From Thermothielavioides terrestris NRRL 8126 (lineage: Eukaryota > Ascomycota > Sordariomycetes > Sordariales > Chaetomiaceae), in assembly GCF_000226115.1 (NCBI RefSeq), contig NC_016458.1, positions 6,296,001-6,360,000 on the forward strand: 64,000 nt of DNA, given 5' to 3'. Below the pieces are notes generated by a model. That model made no database searches, was not told the origin of the DNA, and saw only the letters and a program-made list of their open reading frames with translations. Shown piece by piece: positions 10,555 through 22,639 of the stretch. The position numbers were made by a program, and so were the translations under genes. The stretch's first letter is position 1; every line of letters starts with the position of its first letter.

Positions 10555-11125
10555 CGACGACCGACAGCCGCCGCTCGCTCACCTCCTTCCTTCCACCATC
10601 CCAAGTGGTCGCTCGTTGCTGCATTCCAAACCCCCAGCAACACCTGGAGTCAAAACTCCTCAGCTGCTGTGCTCTACGGAAGAACTGCAACTTCGCACTC
10701 TCGTCGCCAGCCAGCTCCAACGACCCCAGAACGACCACCCGACCCGACCTTGGCTGTTCTTTGTTCTGAGACGTGCACACCGATCGCCACACCGGAGCAA
10801 TCTCGGACGCCTTTGCTGGTCCCCGAACAGCCATCTGAGGAACCGTCAAGCACTTCTTTGAAACCCAGTCCTTCGCTTTTTTGGCTTCGTTGCATTGTGC
10901 GTTGCGTTGCGTTGCGTAGGGCAGCGAGACCACCCTACCTTCGAGAGAGAGCAGCGCTCCCAACCCGGTGCCTCGCGCTTGCCGCCGCCTGCCGACACGG
11001 CTACCGACTCGGTTGCCACTGGCTGAAGGGTCTCCGAGCCGATACTTCCTTCTCGCCAGAGGCTGGCAGCGCTTACCCGACCTTCGCTTGGTCCAGTTCA
11101 CGCTCGCTAGACGCCGCTGTACAAG
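10555..11125 (+). promoter_or_regulatory. Upstream region and probable 5' leader of TFIIB
   Basis: Pyrimidine-rich CTCC/TTCC tracts and a short TGCGT-type microsatellite near 10898-10917 precede the gene. No clear TATA box is seen. This is typical of fungal housekeeping promoters, though the start point cannot be placed by eye. Confidence 0.35.
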
Positions 11126-12175
11126 ATGGCGAATTCGTTCGCTGCCTTCGACGACACGGCCAAGGGTGCCGAGTTCAAGGAGGATCTCAACGTCATCCTC
11201 ATGTGCCCCGATTGCAAGGAGAGCCCGCCCAATCTGGTCGAAGAGACCTCCTCGGGCGACGTGGTCTGCGCCTCGTGCGGCCTGGTCCTCGGCGAGCGCA
11301 TCATTGACAGTCGGTCCGAGTGGCGTACCTTCTCCAACGACGACCAAGGGAACGACGACCCTTCGCGTGTCGGTGAAGGCCCGAACCTCATGATCGACGG
11401 CGATCAGCTCCAGACCGCGATCGCCTACGACGGCAAGAACGCCAAGAACCTAGCTCACCTGCAGAACAAGATCAACCAAGATAAGGGCTCCAAGGCGCTC
11501 ATGGCAGCGTACCGGGACATCCAGAGCCTGACGGACAGCATCAACGCCGGCGCGCAGGTGGCCAACGCAGCCAAGCACATCTTCAAGATGGTCGAGGACA
11601 ACAAGGCCTTGAAGGGCAAGTCGCAAGAGGCCATCATCGCCGGCTGCATCTTCATCGCCTGCCGCCAGACGGGCGTGCCGCGCACCTTCCGTGAAATCTA
11701 TGGGCTCACGAAGGTGTCCAAGAAGGAGATCGGCCGTGTCTTCAAGCAGCTCGAGGTGTTCCTGCAGAAGATGGGCGGCGAGGACGCCATCGCCCAGGCC
11801 AGCCTCTTCAATCAAGTGTACATGGCCAAGGGCTCCACCAGTGCGGTCGAGCTGTGTGCCCGCTACTGCAGCAACCTCCACTTCCGCAATCCCGTCAGCG
11901 TCGAGAACATCGCCCGCCGCCTTGCCGACAAGTCGACCCAAGTGTCCGATCTGGCCGGCCGCTCCCCGCTCTCGGTCGCCGCGGCGTGCATTTACATGGC
12001 GTCGCACATCGTGGGCGAGCCTCGAAACCCTAGACAGATCTCCGAAGTCTCGGGCGTCAGCGACGGCACGGTCAAGACAGCCTACCGCTACCTCTACGCA
12101 GCGCGCGACACATTCCTGACCGAGGAAATCTTTCCGGAGGGTGTCCCGGACGCCGACAAACTGCCCGCTAACTAG
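11126..12175 (+). CDS. SUA7: Transcription initiation factor IIB (TFIIB)
   Basis: Intronless, 349 residues, the usual length for fungal TFIIB. TFIIB binds TBP-DNA and RNA polymerase II and sets the transcription start. The N-terminal zinc ribbon has C27, C30, C48 and C51 (MCPDC and CASCG). The B-reader/B-linker region follows (RSEWRTFSNDD, about 64-75). Two cyclin folds cover about 120-215 and 225-325, with conserved segments GCIFIACRQTGVPRTFREI in repeat 1 and AAACIYMASHI plus SEVSGVSDGTVKTAYRYLY in repeat 2. The ATG is the first in frame and the N-terminus matches the family. The codons are GC-rich and undisturbed, so RIP has not touched it. The symbol is the yeast orthologue name. Confidence 0.97.
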   Translation: MANSFAAFDDTAKGAEFKEDLNVILMCPDCKESPPNLVEETSSGDVVCASCGLVLGERIIDSRSEWRTFSNDDQGNDDPSRVGEGPNLMIDGDQLQTAIAYDGKNAKNLAHLQNKINQDKGSKALMAAYRDIQSLTDSINAGAQVANAAKHIFKMVEDNKALKGKSQEAIIAGCIFIACRQTGVPRTFREIYGLTKVSKKEIGRVFKQLEVFLQKMGGEDAIAQASLFNQVYMAKGSTSAVELCARYCSNLHFRNPVSVENIARRLADKSTQVSDLAGRSPLSVAAACIYMASHIVGEPRNPRQISEVSGVSDGTVKTAYRYLYAARDTFLTEEIFPEGVPDADKLPAN

Positions 12176-13316
12176 AGGCGGCGGTGGCACCGAGCGGTAT
12201 GAGCCGGCGGCGCACTCCGCACTGCGCTTACAATGAGATATGAAGACATCGATACCCCGACGAGGTCGCGGCGACGAGTTTGTGTGATATTGGGAACATC
12301 TTTTGCAAGGTGTCGCTCGGAAGCGGCCGCCCGCTTCCACTATTTCCTAGCATTGCCATTGGAGGAAGCGTGGAAGGAGAAGGGATACAGGAGTGGTTGA
12401 GGGCCACTTCTTCTAAGCGGCGTAGATGCGGCGCCATAGGAGACAACGCATCTCGAGTGGATATGATTTGGGCAGGACGTCTTTACTGGAATACGTAACG
12501 ACAGCGACGAGGCCTTAGCAGATTGGCAGCGGGCCTCGCCTGCTCACCTACGTTGGTCGGACCAGCCGCCTCCAGTAGCTTGGAAGGCCGAGCGGTCGCG
12601 GAGCCAACTGACCACCGGATTCTGGGTTTACACCCGGCGGGGTTGCTTCAGCAAGTCACGGATGGGCATGGGCATGGGCATGGTTTCCGGGGAGTTATGC
12701 TTGCGCCTGGGACTGCCAGAAGTGGCAGCATTGCCCGCTTTAGATGGGAAGGCAACTAGGTTGTGTATTTAGGGATGTGGAGTATGCTGTGAAGGTGGCC
12801 CATGATGCCGCAACTTGCTCCCTATTCTGTTGTGCTCGGCTACTGGTGAAGTCTGTGGCACAGCCTGTGTGACCGGGACTGATAAATTGGCTTTCGGGCC
12901 TCCGCGGGTGTAGATATCGCGTCCGTGAGAAAGGCCAAGTCAACTGAAGCATGGCCAACTGGAACATCGGACTTCGGAACTTGGTGGTGTCTCGTTCTGG
13001 CGAAGAATGTTCTATCCTGAGTGCACAGTGGTCGACGGGAATGATGCTCTTGCGGCGTTGTCGAGAAGCGGGTACAGTGCGAACCGCTCGGCAGCTCACT
13101 GGCGCTCACACAGTGCCAGGGATGCCACTGCGCTAATCCAAACACTGAGACCCACTCCAAACCGAACCGCCAAAATCCACGACTGCATGCCTGCGTCAAT
13201 GCGCGTCGCAACCCTCGACTGGGGTGTCCGGAATCGACGAACTTGCGACAATCCATACAGCTTCGTGATCAGCTGGGAAAAGCATTGTCGCACCGTGACA
13301 GCCACAGCTCTTAACG
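12176..13316. other. Intergenic region between TFIIB and the Rsc7-like gene
   Basis: TFIIB 3' region plus the upstream region of the next gene. A GGGCAT microsatellite of about three units lies near 12663-12682. No supportable gene on either strand. Confidence 0.45.
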
Positions 13317-15281
13317 ATGCCTTCTCGACGATCTGGTCGCGCCGCTGCGAAGCGCGCCCAACAAGCACTCGGTAAGCCATCGCCCTATTTCGCTCCGATA
13401 CCCTCTGCCCCTCGCAGCAACGGTGTCCTGCGTCTTGCATGCGTCTTTCGGCAGGTGCGACTCGGAGCTGGTTTGACGGCAGGCTACTTTTGAAATGTTT
13501 TGGGCCATTGGCCTTGTTCCACGAGCGATTGGCGGCAGGGACGCACACAGTCACAGGAAATCATCTCGACAGGGTTCTTGCCCGAGTTGCTCCGCCATCT
13601 CAACATGCCATCTAGCAACCCCCGCGCTCACGAGAGGGCTAACCGCATGCCTGCGCCTGCAGAGAGCACTCCCAAAACCTTCGATCGCATCGACGACGAA
13701 GACGAGCCGATGCCTGATGCCGCCGAGCAGGAGGAGGAACCGCGGCAGGAAGTAGACGAGGAGGCGGGGAAGGAAGAAGAGTCGGCCGCCGAGGAGGAAG
13801 CGCCAGAGGAAGACGAGGAGTCCGCCAAGTCTCCTACACCACCGCCCGAACCCGTTGTCCGCCGCCGGCGGCTGGGGCGACCCCCCAAGAACCGGCCTCC
13901 AGACTGGGATACGTTGCCAATCGAGCCGCCCAATCCCGATGCTACACCACGCCGCCGTGGTCGGGGTGGCTGGCGTGGACGAGGTGGCCGGAAAGGCCAG
14001 CATTACCAGCCGACGCAGCAGTCGATCGACAAGGATGGCACCGTGCTGAACATTGTGAACGACGAGGTGGACCTCCCGGAGGATCCCGAGGGTGAGAAGA
14101 AGGTCGACAAGCTGGGCAATCTCCAGGGCGGGCGCCAGTATCGATGCCGGACCTTCACCGTGGCCGGCCGCGGTGACCGTCTCTACATGCTGTCCACCGA
14201 GCCCGCCCGGTGTGTCGGCTTCCGCGACTCGTACCTCTTCTTCACCAAGCACAAGAAACTCTACAAGATCATCGTCAACGACGAGGAGAAACGCGACATG
14301 ATCGAGCGCGACATCATTCCGCACAGCTACAAGGGTCGATCTATAGGGATAGTCACGGCCCGGTCCGTCTTCCGCGAGTTTGGCGCCCTCATCATTGTCG
14401 GGGGACGCCGCATCATCGACGACTACGAAGTCGCCAAGGCGCGGGCCGAGGGTGTTGTCGAGGGCGAGCTGGCCGACCCGACCGATGTCTACGACCCCGA
14501 CAAGCCCTACAACAAGAACCAATACGTCGCCTGGCACGGCGCCAGCGCCGTGTATCATTCAGGTGGCCCGTCTGTGCCGCAGCAGAACGTCAAGGCCGAC
14601 ACGAAGAAGCGCCGCGTGGCCGTCAACGACGTCAACTGGCAGCTCGAGCACGCCCGCGAGGCCAGGTGCGTTTCTTTTCTCTTCCCTCCTCCTTCCCCAG
14701 CTCGCTAACCACTGACCGTCCATCTGCGCAGCCACTTCAACAGCATGCTCTCCGCCGTCCGCCGCGCCAACCTCAACGGCGTCTACGACATCCACACCAA
14801 CCTGATGCACTACCCGCGCATCATGCAGCCGACGCACGCGCGGATCGAGCCCATCGCGCCGGGCGAGGGCGACGCCGATGCCCGCCAGTCGTCGTCATCA
14901 TCACCATCACCATCCTCCTCCTCCACCAAATTCCCGCCCCTCCCGCCGTCGATCGCGCGCAACTTCCTCGTCATGGACACACACCTCGAGACGCCGCCGG
15001 CCGGCGTGGCGCCCGCCGCCTACGACGTGCCCTTCCGCACATCGCCCGCCGACCGCGACGCCTCGGCCGCCGCCGACTTCCTCGCCCCGTTCCGCGGCCT
15101 GCGCGCCGTGCCCGACGACGTGCGCGCCCTGCTGCCCGAGGCGTGCCGCGCCGCCTTCGACGCCGCGCGCGCGAGAGAGGACCGCTGGTTCGAGCGCTGG
15201 GGCGACGAGGCGCGCTTCGCGGCGCGCAAGCCGCCTGTCATCGATAAGGCGATTGTGCCTTATTCGATGATGATTCCATGA
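13317..15281 (+). CDS. Rsc7/Swp82-family subunit of SWI/SNF-type chromatin remodelling complexes (NPL6-like)
   Basis: Structural subunit of RSC or SWI/SNF remodellers, acting in the nucleus. Preferred model: exons 13317-13371, 13573-14665 and 14732-15281, 565 residues. The core LGNLQGGRQYRCRTFTV, ARCVGFRDSYLFFTKH, IPHSYKGRSIGIVTARSVFR and the later SHFNSMLSAVRRANLNGVYD with MHYPRIMQPTH are typical of the family. Before it lie a long acidic Glu/Asp region and an AT-hook-like RRRLGRPPKNRPPDW followed by an RGRGGWRGRGG stretch. The 66-bp second intron is certain. The first exon (MPSRRSGRAAAKRAQQAL) is inferred from a GTAAGC donor and a phase-matching acceptor; a shorter start at the ATG 13605 (536 residues) is the alternative. 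A Ser run interrupts the C-terminal half at about residue 432. Confidence 0.88.
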
Positions 15282-16599
15282 TTTCTTGGTCTTTTTTCGT
15301 TTATTCTTCTGAGGAAGCGATGGTGGGTTGTTGACCTGGCTCCTGGCTTAATCCGATTTTGTCTGCTGTTTTTCACCCTCTCTTTACGGCTTACTGTTTC
15401 TCAGCAGCAGGTCCCTGTCCGTTGTGGCCTGTTGTTGTGCACTTAAGCCGAGGAGTTATCCGTCCACCTCGCTTGAGAAGCAGAAAACGAGAACGAGGGC
15501 AAGCTGCTTGTCAAGGAAAAAGCAGGCCGTTTGAGGCGCAGACGACAGGAAGGTCAGCGGTAGAGCCAGCTCTTTCTTGGGAGGGGGCAGCAAGGAAACG
15601 GTGGTTGCTTTGCTGCCTACCCCTGATCATATCATATCCTGCAAGTGGGGCATTTAACAATAACAACAACGGCGGCGGCGAAGGGGACGAAAACCTTTAC
15701 TACGAGAGGGCTGCCTTTTTGCAGGCTGTAATCCTAGCCACGGCGTTTCCTGGCTGAAGGCGATGGGTTTGGGATTGTTGGACTTTTTGGTGGAGGGGGC
15801 CTCGTTAGGCTTGACCGGCGTTTTATGGGGTGTTGAGTGCTCAGGAACATATTGCTCAAGGCGGACAGACAGCTTCGGTCACGACAAGGGCGGTTGGCTG
15901 TGGTGAATAAAGAGTGTTGTTGTCTTGTATGGAATGCAGTGGCATACCGTGACTCCGTAACTTGAGTCCAAAGACTGTGGCGGTGCCCAAGAAGTAGAAA
16001 TCTTCAAGAAATATAGCCCTGCCTCCTCTCTGACCGACCCGCCAGAGAAAAGGTCGTCTCCCGATGTTCGCACCGGGGGGAGGGGGGAGTTGAGAGGAAG
16101 AAAAAGGCCAGAAAGAGCGAGACAGAGACAGCGTGAGTCGACGAAGCACGAGGAACTCGCGCCTCGCAGGTCCGATGCTAGCCCTTGTGAGTAGGACAAC
16201 CTTTCCTGCAACGGCTGCTGTGGAGGAAACTCCGATCAGGGGGGGCGGTAGAGCAACAAGTGAGACTGCTGCAGAGGGATATTCTTGCTATAACAGTTGC
16301 CTGTCTGCTTAGAAGCGTTCAGAACTGGTGACTTTGGAAAACCACACCCGTTGAAGAGCAATGAAGGCCAAGAGCTGTCGTTATTAGGGAAGGGCGGGAC
16401 ACTTCCCTGGATCTCCTACCAAAGGAATATAGGCAGTGATTGCCGTACTTGTAGCGGAGACGGGTTCAGGTTGAACAGGTTTAAAAAGCAGAGTAGTTAG
16501 GTACTTCTCAACAGAATTCAAGCAGTCTTGAATGTGATGGTAGGCGACTCGTTTTGCGCACTCTCTCGGTGTTTTACCTCTTCTTTCCTCGGCAGTTCC
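15282..16599. other. Intergenic region, no clear gene
   Basis: The 3' region of the Rsc7-like gene, then about 1.2 kb in which both strands carry only short frames. A purine-rich stretch lies around 16075-16135. Nothing recognisable. Confidence 0.45.
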
Positions 16600-16843
16600 T
16601 CAAAATGTGTCTGAGTTTCCCAAGTACGTGATCGTTTCCCCCCAGGACATCCCCAATGCCTTTTCCCAGCCCCTGTTCAAATGCTCCTTGTCGCCTCGGC
16701 CCTCTTCACCCTCAGCGATTTGTGAAGACAGTGCAGAGTTGGAGTTGAAAAATAGCGAACGAAACCATGCCCACAACGTCGATGTGTCGGGAAGCGCGAG
16801 CCAGCAACCATAGCGTGTCGCCAAGTCCTGGGCAGTGGATAGT
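16600..16843 (-). pseudogene. 3' part of an unknown gene split by the Copia insertion
   Basis: The minus frame reads TAQDLATRYGCWLALPDTS and on to a stop at 16600-16602. It continues, in the same frame, the reading frame that breaks off at 41743 on the other side of the Copia element once one copy of the 5-bp duplication is removed. The segment is little RIP-mutated. Family not recognised; see the 5' part at 41743-42735. Confidence 0.6.
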
Positions 16844-17053
16844 TGTTGGAACCGCTACGTAGGCTCAGGAAGATGAAGCTATCACGATGTAAGCAATGCA
16901 TATAACTGGGATCAATCGTGGTGTTGAAGATGTTGTATTGTGGGAGAGTTCTCCTGATCAGGAGCCCCGTCTTGGGCGGCAGTTGGGCATCAAGCCGGTG
17001 GATCCTAATCTCGGTGGGCCGGCCCGCTACCCTGGGCCGGGCTGGTTCTGACA
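16844..17053 (-). repeat. Copia 3' LTR (210 bp)
   Basis: Same length and no obvious indels compared with 41533-41742. It differs mainly by G/A and C/T changes and is the less mutated of the two (for example GTGGGCCGGCC here versus GTAGGCCGGCC). Confidence 0.92.
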
Positions 17054-17289
17054 TACCCCCTAGGTCGAGCCTCCGGCTCTGGCCTGCCAAATCTAGTAAT
17101 CTATAAAGCTATTCCCAACACTACGTCCTTCCTAATCTAGCAATTCTATAGTGTTAAGGTCCTTCTACCTTCGCTCTGATCTACTGAGCCTTACACGCCT
17201 ACCCTTCTTAATCCTACGTATTATATTATAAACTGAACCTTCTGTTTAGCTAGAGCCTTCTTCTAGCTCTATATTTCTTCCTTCTACGC

Positions 17290-17440
17290 CGCCTAGTAGG
17301 CGTAGATTTCGATAAGGGCCTAGATATCCGCTAGATTAAGCATTTCTACGAACTTCCTATAGAGCTCTAGTTCTAGCGCCTTCGTTAGGCCGTTGGCTAA
17401 TATCTAGTTCGAGGGCATATAATCTATACTAACCCTCTTG
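17290..17440 (-). pseudogene. Copia RNase H C-terminal end, relic
   Basis: The minus strand reads IDYMPSN, a stop, then ILANGLTKALELELYRKFVE. This matches the Copia RNase H ending in which a YxPT..MxADxLTKAL segment precedes the last helix. It lies between the 3' LTR and the nested element's CTAGG target site, as expected. Confidence 0.75.
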
Positions 17441-17702
17441 TTCTAAGCTTCTTAGTATAGCCAATAGTTATAAATGTCGATATATTTTAGCTTTATCTAT
17501 AGTATAGGCATCTTAGCGTTGATTAGCTAGATCGTCTACTTATTATTATACTAGATCGATAGTATTTTATTATTTAGATAGATCTCTAGTATCTCTAATA
17601 AGCGTTAAAGGAATATATTTTCTTTCGCTATCTATATAAATGCTAATAACTTTACCTCTATAGTCGATATAGTTACTATATCCTACTTACTAGCTCGCTA
17701 GG

Positions 17703-18296
17703 TGTCATGCCCCGGAGCCACCCTAACCCGTGGGACCCGCCTCGGCACCCGGCACAGCCCTCGGAACGCGCCTTGGCACCTGGCACAACCCTTGGCCCGA
17801 CTACCTCGCCCTGTATCCGGCACCCGGCGTAGCCTAGCCAACTACAGGGCACTACGTAGGTCATCTATATACGCCACTAGGGTGTACGTCAGTAGCCTAG
17901 ATTATACGAGCTACCTAGAGGAGCGATCGGAAGGGTATAGAGCTGAGCGAAGTATAGGGCATTAGGCTAAGCAAGTACAGGGAACTAAGACATTAGGTCG
18001 GCAATAGAGTGGATTAGGCGTACTTAGGGAGCTATACAAGCGTTATAGGATGGCCTAGGAAAGGATCTACGAGCTTAGGAATAGAGGCTAGCCGATATAG
18101 AGGAAGATCGAGGGCTAAGATAGGAGAGATAAAGAGGATAGAACCTATAGGCAGTGAGAGAGGCTAGCGTTCAATACAACTACCTATAACCCCTCTACCT
18201 ATAGCTACTCTATAGCGTATACTCTGCTTATACCTTGCTCGTACTCCGTCACTTTAACGTATACCCCCTTCCTTCTAGGAGCCCCTACTCCTAACA
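17703..18296 (+). repeat. 5' LTR of chromovirus copy 1
   Basis: 594 bp, matching 26538-27131 directly and 29204-29797 and 38039-38632 in reverse complement. Its first 150 bases keep GC-rich sequence (ATGCCCCGGAGCC, CGGCACCCGGCACAGCCC), while the rest shows strong C-to-T and G-to-A change. Confidence 0.95.
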
Positions 18297-18439
18297 AGTT
18301 GAACGCTTTTATCCTATTTTAGGGAGTTAAACTAGTGGAGACGAGCTATAGCCTAGACCTATACCTACGCTATACTCGAGTAGAGCCCTGTACCTTCGTA
18401 ATCTCAAGCACTTTCTACCGATCTGACCTCTTCGTATAC

Positions 18440-19790
18440 CCTCTCTGTACTACCTATGTTTAACGCCACTATAGGCGAGAGCTCCTAGTATACCTAGATT
18501 GATCTAAACGGCTTCTATATAGCGCCTATCGACCCTCTACTCTCTACCTAGAAGCGTAACCTTGCTAAAGAAGAGCGTTGTCTAAGCGCTAAGATCGTTC
18601 TTGAGCGTTGCTATTAAACTATCCTCCAACTATAAGCTTAGTATATATAGCTCCTATACTAGAATATCTAGCTTATATATATTGCTAAGGGCGCTACCTC
18701 TTCGAATTCCGACCCTCTTACTACCTAGGCTACTAATACTACTATATTAGCTATATCTATTGCTATACCTACGTTTATACCTACTCCTATATCTACTTCT
18801 ATACCTATTGCTACGCCTAAGGCTACGCCTATAGCTACTACGCCTACGCCTATACCTATAGCTATATTTATAGCTATATCTATTGCTATCGATACCCCTT
18901 TACCTACTACTAATCCTAAGTTTAACGCTCTTATTACGCCTTCGCTAATCCTTCCTAGTACTATAGAAGCTCCTCTCTAATATACTACTAGCTTAAACCA
19001 CTTTATATATAGTGGTAAAGATACTTCTTCGCTTTAGGCCTTCCTATATGACTACTATACTAACTTCTAGCTTATAAGCTATTCGCTCGATAGTAGTAAC
19101 TACGTTATATATATAGTAAGCTACCTCTAAGGCCTATCTAAAAACGCCTAGGTAAAGTATATCTAGGAGTAGGAGGCTAATCCTAACTTTCGTCTCTTAG
19201 CTATTATCTAAAGTAAGTTCGTTATATTCCTTTAAAACGAACTATCTAATCCTGATTTATATACCTTTAGTATAGCCTTAGAGTTTAAGCGCTTTATATA
19301 GTACGAAGACGAGACTATTCTAGAGTTCGTTGAATAGTTCACTAGTATAATCGCTAATATATCTTCGAAGTAGGATAAACCTACCTATATAGTCACCCTT
19401 TTACCGAAGTTCTACCTAGAGATTAGCTTTATTTTCAACTACTCCCCCTAGTTACCTACTACGTTCTAATAGCTTATAAGCTTCGTCTACTATATTAAAT
19501 ATAGTTAGTGTATTACTAGTATCTCTCACTATCGCCTTTACTTATTAAACAACGCCTTTATAGCTCTATAGCCGCTATACCCTATTAACGTCCTGCCTAC
19601 GTCTTTCTAGCGCCTTATTCGATGCTTTATCTATAGTAGGGAGGGCTATCGCTATACCAACTGCCCTAAGAACCGCCCTCCTACCTAGCCTACCCCGCTT
19701 TCTGCCTCGCCTATTCAGCCTATTCCGCCTATAGCTACGCCTACCTAGCTTCCTCTTATATAGCCTACACCTTAGTAACCTGCCCTAGAT
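18440..19790 (+). pseudogene. Chromovirus copy 1 gag relic
   Basis: The frame carries a Thr/Pro/Ile dipeptide-like run (TPIPTPISTS type, about 18745-18900), then a capsid-like region (FKRFI*YEDETILEFVE), and a zinc-knuckle relic RCFIYSREGYRYTNCP at about 19620-19668. In the relic the second Cys and the His are Tyr, as G-to-A or C-to-T change would produce. Stops interrupt the frame throughout. Confidence 0.75.
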
Positions 19791-20059
19791 GCTACTACAG
19801 TACTCGCTATTACATCTAAGTCGTACCTAGTTTACTATACCTACAACAAAGTTGGCTATATCTCTATATTCTACCCTAAAGCTATCTACCATTGTTATAG
19901 GTATATAGGTTATACTGCTATTCGTTGCCTAGAGCCTCTAAACCTAAATGCCTAGAATAACCTAAACCTTGCTTCGTTTAGATACGACTATAGCGCTAAC
20001 GTCGCCTAGGAACTTAGGGGGCCTAGGTCGTCTTAGATTAAAAGTATTGTCCTTATATA

Positions 20060-21860
20060 CTTAGATAAGAATTAGAAGCCTATAGTAGCAATGCTAGATA
20101 CTAGGTTAGATTACAATATAATTAGTTATAGCTTTCTAGCTAAGTATTTATAGTTAACTAAGTTTATTTAGTGCTCTAGATTTACCGCTATTAGCAATAT
20201 ATTTGTTTTAACGTATAGCGTATACCCCTTATATATTTGTATTACCGACTACCTTAGATACTTCTAGACCTACCTACTATACTTTATAGTTGTAGATATT
20301 AAGCTATTTACAATCCTCTTAGACTAGACTTAGATAGAGATAGCTAAGCTATTCTTTAACTACTACGAAAAGACTTGGACTTACCTAAACTCGAAGCGCT
20401 ATTTTAGCTTATAAGTTGAGCCTAAATAGGATTAGAGCGATAATACTTTCCTTATTGCTACATTTATACTAGTTATTGACCTAGCTAAACTGCTTGACCT
20501 AGCCAACTTAGACGACCTAGCTAAAGAAGACTCGTCTACCGTTGGCTTATAACCTACTACTCCTAAGCTCTTAGAAGTATATAAGGCCTACTAAGACCTC
20601 TTCTCTACTACGAATCGACCTCCCTTGCCTCGCTATATTGCGTTTAAACATTATATCAATCTCGAAGACGGTACAACTATACTATAAAGGCCGATCTATC
20701 CTCTTAGCGAAAAGAAATTAGAAACCCTATATAAATGGCTTATAGAGGCTCTAGAGAAGTAGTAGATCTGACCTTCTACTAGTCCTATAGATACGCCTAT
20801 TCTATTCGTTCCGAAGAAGGGAGGCGAATTATACCTCGTTGTCGACTATTGTACATTCAATTACATTACTTATAAGAACTACGCTCCTATTCCTCTAATC
20901 GACGAGATCCTCGATTACTTATCTTCTACGAAGATCTATACTAAGCTCGATTTAAAGAATATATACTATCGGATCTAGCTATATAAAGGCGACGAGTAGA
21001 AGACCACCTTTTATATATATTATAGCCACTTCGAGTTTATTATAATGCTAATAGGCCTAGCTAATATACCTATAACCTTCTAGACTTATATCAACTATAC
21101 CCTCTCTAGCTTTATTAATATTATTTATATCGTATATTTGGATAATATACTGATCTTTAGTAACAATAAAGCTAAGTATAAGCGGTATATATACAAAGTT
21201 TTAGAACGGTTATAAAAAGCCAACCTCTATATCAACCTCCTTAAATGCTAGTTCTATATATACAAAGTCGAATTCCTTAGGTTTATTGTCACTCTAGAGG
21301 ACATTAAGATAGAACTATCATATATTAAAGCCATTGTATAGTAGCTACTACCTCGTAGCGCTTACAACATCTAGGTGTTCCTTAGGTTCACTAGCTTCTA
21401 CTATAGGTTCATTTGCAACTACTTGAAGATCTATGCCCCTTTAACCGACCTACTCTAAAGCAATTGTACCTTCGAGATAATATAGGATACAATCAATATA
21501 TTCTATAAGCTATAGCGTAGATTCTAGAAAGCGCCTATCCTACACTATTTCGATTTTAGCCTTCTAATCTATATTAAAATAGATATTTCGAAGTTCGTTA
21601 TTAGCGTAGTCCTCTCCTAACTATTTAAAGGCTAGTAGTACCCTATTACGTTTTGCTCCTATAAACTTAGCCCTAAAGAAACGTACTATAGCACTAGTGA
21701 TAGGGAGCTACTTATATTTATCGACGCCTTTCGTACTTAGTGGCATTACCTCCTATACTTATAGACTACTGTTATCGCTCTCACTAACTACCTAAACCTT
21801 AAGTATATAAAGACGAAGAAGTAGCCCTCTACGTAGTAGCTACACTAGAGCAATAAGTTT
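20060..21860 (+). pseudogene. Chromovirus copy 1 protease, reverse transcriptase and RNase H relic
   Basis: A protease-like AMLDTR appears near 20090. The reverse transcriptase is clear: LFVPKKGGELYLVVDY (from about 20797), PIPLIDEILDYLSSTKIYTK, and the catalytic box VYLDNILIFS near 21130-21158, whose second Asp is now Asn. RNase H follows (KLSPKETYYSTSDRELL, about 21660-21715). Stops occur mostly at former Trp or Gln codons. Confidence 0.9.
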
Positions 21861-22639
21861 ATAGAATTTAACTTTGTTATTAAATATCGCTTTAGCCTAT
21901 AGAACCCTACTAATAGACTCTCTTAAAGACTAGATCTAGTAGAAGGCCCTAGCGACAAGAGCGCTAAGAACCTACTACTATAGCTCCTAGAGGAGTATAT
22001 TACTATAGGAAAGGACTATATACTAGGGCACCGCTCTATAATTAGGGTTGTCACTCTAGCTATATAGCCGAGACCTAGTATAGGCCTTAGAGAGTTGGAG
22101 GATACGTATAAGCTACGTAAATAGGAGTTTAATAAGAGTATTACACCTAATATATACCTTGTAGAGGGCTATTAAGAGGTCTTATAGCGTATAGGTAGTA
22201 GTAAACGTTATTGTAAGCCTATAGCTAAGGACGAGGGAGAGGCGGTAACGTAGAGGCCTCGCCTAGATAACGCTTTTCCACTAGTCAACTACAGTATAGA
22301 CAAAAGTGCTACCTATAGCCTAGATAGACCTAGTAAACCGCCGCTAAAGCGTAGTTCCTCAGAGGCCTAGGAAATATATATAAGGGAACCTAGCTACCTA
22401 GGGCCTAGGTGGCGACCCCCCTTAGACTAGATAGCCTATAGTAGTCTAGCTAGCGGTGTATATACGTTTGATTACTGTTTATACATCGCTACCGCTACTA
22501 AAAAGCTAATAGAGGACGAAGGCTAGCCTTTTAAGTAGCAACTAATCTAGGTATAGGAAGTCGATCCCTAGGTAACTAAGGGTGCTTAGAAGACGGCTTA
22601 TATATGTAGGCAGTAGAAGCTTAGAGATAATAGTATCCT

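Noticed and set aside
10173..10556. 8-10 bp target duplications expected of hAT or Mutator elements around the MITE
   Set aside because: Flanking bases do not match beyond TTAA and one CG step, so those superfamilies were not favoured.
10235..11347. 370-codon minus-strand frame over the MITE and the TFIIB start
   Set aside because: It is a shadow: it crosses an inverted-repeat element, telomere-like repeats and the TFIIB 5' coding region, and contains repeat-derived peptides (PNPNPN type).
11450..12340. 296-codon minus-strand frame opposite TFIIB
   Set aside because: Antisense to a certain gene; the high GC at third codon positions of TFIIB keeps the opposite frame open.
12663..12682. GGGCAT triplication as a regulatory array
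   Set aside because: Only about three units; most likely a simple microsatellite.
13551..14558. 335-codon minus-strand frame opposite the Rsc7-like gene
   Set aside because: Antisense shadow of a well-supported coding region; no domain.
14210..15247. 345-codon plus frame rich in Arg/Ala/Pro
   Set aside because: Frame-shifted reading of the Rsc7-like gene; it crosses that gene's intron and has the residue bias of a +1 frame in GC-rich DNA.
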